Shown piece by piece: positions 60,017 through 64,000 of a stretch of 64,000 nt of DNA. Position 1 is the first letter of the stretch; each line of letters opens with the position of its first letter. The stretch lies in the NCBI RefSeq assembly GCF_030718205.1, contig NZ_JAUZQF010000002.1, positions 248,001-312,000 of the forward strand, read 5' to 3'. Both the position numbers and the translations under genes were made by a program. This stretch comes from Nonomuraea turcica (GTDB lineage Bacteria > Actinomycetota > Actinomycetes > Streptosporangiales > Streptosporangiaceae). A model generated the notes under the pieces. The model was not told the origin of the DNA. It searched no databases and saw nothing but the letters and a program-made list of their open reading frames with translations.

Positions 60017-60941
60017 GGGCGTCTCCTTTTCGGGGGGTGAACTTCCACGGCAGTCGAACGGCTCCCGCGGCGACAGCGGCGATGATGATGACGCCCTGCA
60101 CGGTGAACTCCAGTGCCCCCGAGATCCCGTACAGGTTGAGCAGCGTGAACAGCGCCTCCAGGGTGAACGCGCCGGCCATGGCGGCCACGACCGAGCCGCG
60201 TCCGCCGCCGAGGACCACGCCGCCGAGGACGACGGCGGTGATCGCCGAGAACTCCAGGCCCTGCCCGACCTGGGCGGAGACGCCGGCGAACCCACCGAGC
60301 AGGATCCCGGCAATGGCCGCGGCCAGTCCGGAGATCACGAACGCGAGGATCCTGACCCCGTTGACCCTGACTCCCGACAGGGCGGCCGCCCGCTCGTTGT
60401 CGCCGGTGGCGATGAGCGTGCGGCCGAAGTCGGCGCGCATGAGCAGGACCGCGGCCACGCCCACCGCGAGCAGGATGAGGACGGCCCACAGCGTGTCGCG
60501 GCCGAAGACGCGGAACGCCTGCGACAGCGCTCCCCTGGGCGCGCCGCCCGTCCACAGGAAGACCGCACCGGTCAGGATGAGCAGCATGCCGAGCGTGGTG
60601 ATGAACGACGGCACCCGCAGCAGCGTCGTCACCACGCCGTTGACCAGGCCCACGAGCAGGCCGAACCCGATCAGCAGGGCGAGCACCGGCCAGGTGGCCG
60701 CCTCGTTCCCGTCGATCAGGCGGGCGGCGATGACGACCTCGGCCGTGACCAGCGAGCCCACCGACAGGTCGAACTCGCCGGACACGATCACGAAGTACTG
60801 GCCCGCCGCCAGGATCACCAGCGGCGCGGCCCGCTTGACGAACGCCAGGAACCCGGCGGGTTCCAGGAAGAAGGGATTGGCCAGCGCGATGGCCGCCAGC
60901 AGGACCAGCAGGACGGCGAAGATCGGCAGGGTGCGCTTCAT
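60003..60941 (-). CDS. CUT2 ABC permease (RbsC-like), second subunit
   Basis: This is a 312-residue RbsC-type permease with eight or more hydrophobic helices. IVSGEFDLSVGSLV and the ALSGVRVNGVRILAF coupling region are typical. The ATG at 60941 overlaps the first permease stop (ATGA). Two different permeases in the operon suggest a heterodimer. Confidence 0.92.
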   Translation of the reverse strand: MKRTLPIFAVLLVLLAAIALANPFFLEPAGFLAFVKRAAPLVILAAGQYFVIVSGEFDLSVGSLVTAEVVIAARLIDGNEAATWPVLALLIGFGLLVGLVNGVVTTLLRVPSFITTLGMLLILTGAVFLWTGGAPRGALSQAFRVFGRDTLWAVLILLAVGVAAVLLMRADFGRTLIATGDNERAAALSGVRVNGVRILAFVISGLAAAIAGILLGGFAGVSAQVGQGLEFSAITAVVLGGVVLGGGRGSVVAAMAGAFTLEALFTLLNLYGISGALEFTVQGVIIIAAVAAGAVRLPWKFTPRKGDAHVAS

Positions 60942-61960
60942 GACTTCCGCCTCCTGGCATAGATCGCGACGGCGGCCACGATGACGACGCCCCGGACGAC
61001 GTCCTTGAAGAAGGAGTTGACCTCGAGCTGGTTGAAGATGCTGTCCAGCACCGCCAGGAGGAGGACACCGCCGACCGTGCCCGCGACCCCGCCCTTCCCG
61101 CCCGCCAGCGCGGTTCCGCCGAGGACGACCGCCGCGATGGACTCCAGGTCGTAGCCGCCGTCGGTGCCGACCGTGGGGACGCCGGCGCCGAGCCTGCTGG
61201 CGAGCAGCAACCCGGCGATGCCCGCGCACAAGGAGCAGAGCACGTGCGTGACGATGACCACGCGATCCGTTCTGACGCCCGAGAGCCTGGCCACCTCGAC
61301 GTCGCCGCCCACCGCGTAGACGCGGTAGCCGTACCTGCTCCTGGACAGCAGGAACCACGCGGCGCCGGCCACCGCCGCCCAGAGCAGGGCCGAGACGGGG
61401 ATGGGACCGATGCGGTCGTAGCCGAGATGCTGGAACGACTCGGGGACCTTGCCCGCCGGGCCGTCGTAGAGGTGGTCGAGGACGCCCTTGATGATCAGCG
61501 CCACGCCGAGGGTGGCGATGAAGGCGTGCACCTTGAGCTTGGTGATCACCAGCCCGTTGACGAGGCCGACGAGCGCGCTGATCCCGATGACGGCCGCCAC
61601 GCCTCCCGGGACGCTGCCCGCTTCCATGATCTCGGCCGCCACCAGGGAGCTGAGACTGATGAGGTAGGCCACCGAGAGGTCGAGCGATCCGGCCAGGATC
61701 GCCAGCGTCTGACCGACCGCCACGATGCCGAGGGCCGCGGATCGCTGCTGGATGCCGACGATGGTTTCCAGGGTGAGGAAGTTCCCGCCGTCGATGGCCA
61801 CCAACAGCCACCCGATCGCGATGACGGCTACGAGCGCGAGGTAGACGACCTTCGTCGGGTTGAGCGCCGTCCACGAACGCCGGGCTCCTCCGTTCCCGGT
61901 CGCGCCGTTGCGGCCCGGCGAGGTGCGGGTCTCGGCCACCCGGGGTCCCGGCGCGTTCAC
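60938..61960 (-). CDS. CUT2 ABC permease (RbsC-like), first subunit
   Basis: This is a 340-residue RbsC-type permease with an extra ~35-residue hydrophilic N-terminus. Helices include VVYLALVAVIAIGWLLVAI, and ILAGSLDLSVAYLISL and ARLSGVRTDRVVIVTHV match the family. The GTG at 61960 overlaps the ATPase stop (GTGA). Confidence 0.92.
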   Translation of the reverse strand: MNAPGPRVAETRTSPGRNGATGNGGARRSWTALNPTKVVYLALVAVIAIGWLLVAIDGGNFLTLETIVGIQQRSAALGIVAVGQTLAILAGSLDLSVAYLISLSSLVAAEIMEAGSVPGGVAAVIGISALVGLVNGLVITKLKVHAFIATLGVALIIKGVLDHLYDGPAGKVPESFQHLGYDRIGPIPVSALLWAAVAGAAWFLLSRSRYGYRVYAVGGDVEVARLSGVRTDRVVIVTHVLCSLCAGIAGLLLASRLGAGVPTVGTDGGYDLESIAAVVLGGTALAGGKGGVAGTVGGVLLLAVLDSIFNQLEVNSFFKDVVRGVVIVAAVAIYARRRKS

Positions 61961-63435
61961 GAGGCCTCCTCCCCCGCGGCCAGGTGCATGATGGCTTCCT
62001 CCGAAGCCCCGGCGGGGAGTTCGCCGGCCAGGCGGCCGTCGCGCAGGACGAGGATGCGGTCGCTCATGCCGATCAGTTCGGGCAGTTCAGAAGAGATCAT
62101 CAGGATCGCGGTCCCCTCCTCGGCCACCGAGCGCATCAGGTCGTGAATGGCCGCCTTCGCGCCGACGTCGACGCCGCGGGTGGGTTCGTCGAAGAGGAGG
62201 ACGTCCGGTGCCATGACGAGCCACTTGGCCAGGACGACCTTTTGCTGGTTGCCGCCCGACAGGTACTGGACTTCCTGCTCCTGGCGCGGCGGCGACAGCC
62301 GTACCCGCTCCAGGAGAGCGGTCAGGGCGGGGACCCGTCGGCCGGCGGCGCGGGCCACGAGCAGCGCGTTGTCGCGGACGGACTGACGGAGGGCAAGGCC
62401 CTCGGCCTTGCGGTCCTCGGTGACCAGGCCGAGCCCGGCGGCGACGCCCTCGCGTACGGAGCGGGGGCGTAGGGGGGTCATGGTGCCGGTGGTGAAGGGT
62501 TCGGCGCCGAACAGGGCCTTGACGAGTTCGGTACGCCCGGAGCCCTGCAGTCCGGCGAGGCCGACGATCTCGCCGGCGCGTAATTCAAGGGAGATGTCGT
62601 GTAAGCGAGCGTTGCCGCCGCCCGTGACGCTGAGCCGGACCTCTCCCGCGGCAGAGGAGCGGGGCGGAAAGTAGGTGCCGAGATCACGGCCGACCATCAG
62701 GCGGATGAGCTCGTCCGGAGCGGTGGCGGCGGTGTCCACGCAGGCGACGCGGGCGCCGTCTTTCAGCACGGTCACCCGGGAGGCCAGGTCGAAGACCTCG
62801 CGCAGACGGTGGGAGATGTAGAGGACCGCGAGACCACGCTCCTGTAATCGCCGCACCAGCCGATACAGCAACTCCACCTCATGCTCGGCGAGCGCGGCCG
62901 TGGGCTCGTCCATCACCACGATCTTGGCGTCCAGCGAGAGCGCCTTGACGATCTCGACCACCTGCTGCTGCGCGACGGACAGCCTTTTGACGGGGTCGCG
63001 GGGGCCGAAGGAGTCCTCGCCCAGCTCCGCCAGGAGCCGCTCGGTCTCCTTGACCATGGCGGCCGCGTCGACGAGGCCGCGGCGGGAGGGCTCGCGACCG
63101 AGGAAGACGTTCTCGGCCACGCTGCGCTCGGGCAGCAGGTTGAACTCCTGATAGATGATCGCGACTCCGGCCCGCTGCGCCTCCAGCGGATGGCCGAACG
63201 ACACCCGCCGGCCATCGATCTCGATCGTGCCCTCGTCGGGAGCGTGCACCCCGGCGAGGATCTTCATGAGCGTGGACTTGCCCGCCCCGTTCTCGCCCAC
63301 GACCGCGTGTACCTCGCCGGGCGCCGCGTCAAGGTCGACGCCTGTGAGCACCCGGACGCCGAGGAAGCTCTTCCCGATGCCGGTCATTCGCAGCAGCCGG
63401 GAGTTTTCGGCCGATTTCCGGCCTATATCCTCCAT
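61957..63435 (-). CDS. CUT2 sugar ABC ATPase (RbsA-like, two ATPase domains)
   Basis: This is a 492-residue tandem ATPase. The first domain has Walker A GENGAGKST, the LSVAQQQ signature region and Walker B VVMDEPTAAL; the second has the degenerate GLQGSGRTE Walker A, LSGGNQQK signature and LLFDEPTRGVD Walker B, the normal RbsA pattern. It energises the two permeases downstream. The ATG at 63435 has no close ribosome site; an internal ATG at 63387 is possible. It is the first gene of the operon that ends with the giant ThuA protein. Confidence 0.93.
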   Translation of the reverse strand: MEDIGRKSAENSRLLRMTGIGKSFLGVRVLTGVDLDAAPGEVHAVVGENGAGKSTLMKILAGVHAPDEGTIEIDGRRVSFGHPLEAQRAGVAIIYQEFNLLPERSVAENVFLGREPSRRGLVDAAAMVKETERLLAELGEDSFGPRDPVKRLSVAQQQVVEIVKALSLDAKIVVMDEPTAALAEHEVELLYRLVRRLQERGLAVLYISHRLREVFDLASRVTVLKDGARVACVDTAATAPDELIRLMVGRDLGTYFPPRSSAAGEVRLSVTGGGNARLHDISLELRAGEIVGLAGLQGSGRTELVKALFGAEPFTTGTMTPLRPRSVREGVAAGLGLVTEDRKAEGLALRQSVRDNALLVARAAGRRVPALTALLERVRLSPPRQEQEVQYLSGGNQQKVVLAKWLVMAPDVLLFDEPTRGVDVGAKAAIHDLMRSVAEEGTAILMISSELPELIGMSDRILVLRDGRLAGELPAGASEEAIMHLAAGEEAS

Positions 63436-63522
63436 GTTGCGAGATCGTAGATCGGACTTCCGCCGACGGTCAATCAAAAGCTGGAGTAATCTTGGACTTA
63501 ATGCTCAGCGGAAGGGGCTGCG

Positions 63523-64000
63523 TTGACCCATGAATCGCCGGGAGCCCTGCTCTCGATCCTGCGTGACGGCCAGGCCCGCACCCGTGCCGAGCTGGTCCAG
63601 CTCACCGGCCTGGCCAGGTCGACGCTCTCCCAGCGGCTGGATGCGCTGCTGGACCAGCGCTGGATTCTGCCCGTCGAGGAGGCGATCTCGTCGGGCGGAC
63701 GGCCCGCGACGGCGTTCGCGTTCAACCCGCGGGCCCGGCTCGTGCTCGCCGCCGACCTGGGCGTGACGCATGCGCGGGTGGCGCTCACGGACCTCAGCGG
63801 CGCGGTGCTCGCCGAACAGACCGCGGACGTGCCGATCGACAGCGGTCCCGAGCGCTGCCTGACCTGGCTCCTGGATACCGCCGCCGGCCTGCTGACCGAT
63901 CGCGATATCAGCGACATCGGAGGCATCGGCCTGGGACTGCCCGGTCCGGTCGAGCACACGAGCGGCCGCCCCATCAACCCGCCGCTCATGCCCGGCTGGG
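63523..64000 (+). CDS. ROK-family transcriptional regulator, C-terminus cut off by the window edge
   Basis: About 159 residues are visible. An N-terminal winged helix (RTRAELVQLTGLARSTLSQR) is followed by the ROK kinase-like fold (LVLAADLGVTHARVALTDL; GGIGLGLPGPVEHTSGRP). The start is a TTG at 63523 after GGAAGGGG; no ATG or GTG is in frame. It is divergent from the CUT2 operon across an 87-bp gap and is its probable sugar-responsive regulator. No clear dyad is visible in that gap. Confidence 0.88.
   Translation, partial: MTHESPGALLSILRDGQARTRAELVQLTGLARSTLSQRLDALLDQRWILPVEEAISSGGRPATAFAFNPRARLVLAADLGVTHARVALTDLSGAVLAEQTADVPIDSGPERCLTWLLDTAAGLLTDRDISDIGGIGLGLPGPVEHTSGRPINPPLMPGW

Noticed and set aside
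1..64000. tRNA, rRNA, insertion sequence or toxin-antitoxin genes
   Set aside because: None could be recognised by reading; covariance-model and profile searches would be needed to exclude small RNAs.

Overview
The window comes from a high-GC, GTG/TTG-start-rich soil actinomycete. The gene content (a cvn conservon, a PASTA-less Ser/Thr kinase, many secreted CBM2/CBM13 glycoside hydrolases, LacI/ROK-controlled sugar ABC systems without their own ATPase) suggests a filamentous actinobacterium of the Streptosporangiaceae/Nonomuraea type. The genus is inferred from gene content only. No rRNA, tRNA, CRISPR array, insertion sequence or phage gene was seen. This looks like an accessory chromosomal arm devoted to plant-polymer and aromatic catabolism.

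Layout. (1) 1-7087: a cut-off Pro/Gln/Tyr-rich membrane protein, then a thu-like operon read leftwards (solute-binding lipoprotein, two permeases, ThuA, Gfo/Idh dehydrogenase) and a divergent LacI repressor; two LacI-type operators lie between them. (2) 7157-16702: an aromatic acid cluster: PaaX regulator, fused FAD-monooxygenase/old-yellow-enzyme of the salicylyl-CoA/2-aminobenzoyl-CoA type, RidA, two hot-dog thioesterases, a cupin and a 2-aminobenzoate-CoA-ligase-like enzyme. Three of its transcription units share one 27-bp promoter/operator. A FUSC-type aromatic acid exporter and a MarR regulator follow. (3) 16778-20289: a GT4 glycosyltransferase coupled to a GH92 mannosidase whose 5' end lacks a normal start codon. 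(4) 20424-28707: Ser/Thr kinase, secreted lipase-like hydrolase, DUF899 protein, ArsR/SRPBCC pair with a double-dyad promoter, secreted GH43-CBM13, and a secreted five-module Ig-like protein. (5) 28804-35009: MarR, a luciferase-like monooxygenase (LLM), an LLM-berberine-bridge-enzyme fusion, VOC protein, selD and a bacterial PARG.

(6) 35039-43283: an LplABC-type sugar uptake operon with YesL and a GH127 beta-L-arabinofuranosidase, preceded by two tandem LacI genes; its promoter carries a perfect 18-bp palindrome at the start-site position. (7) 43343-48568: an ankyrin pseudogene, a GH5 cellulase (CBM2-GH5-X2-CBM46), a GH5_8 mannanase-CBM2 and a secreted DUF1838 protein. (8) 48626-53318: a cvnABCD signalling operon with a divergent DUF2637 gene. 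(9) 53420-64000: a CUT2 ribose-type ABC operon ending in a sugar-phosphate-isomerase-like TIM barrel and a 1520-residue secreted ThuA/glucose-dehydrogenase/PKD/CBM protein, with a divergent ROK regulator cut by the right edge.

How it fits together: secreted enzymes (mannanase, cellulase, galactanase-like GH43) would release oligosaccharides. Three regulated importers bring sugars in, and intracellular enzymes (GH127, GH92, ThuA with Gfo/Idh, SPI-type TIM barrel) process them, plausibly in part through 3-keto-sugars. The two CUT1 importers lack an ATPase gene and would need a shared MsiK-type ATPase encoded elsewhere.
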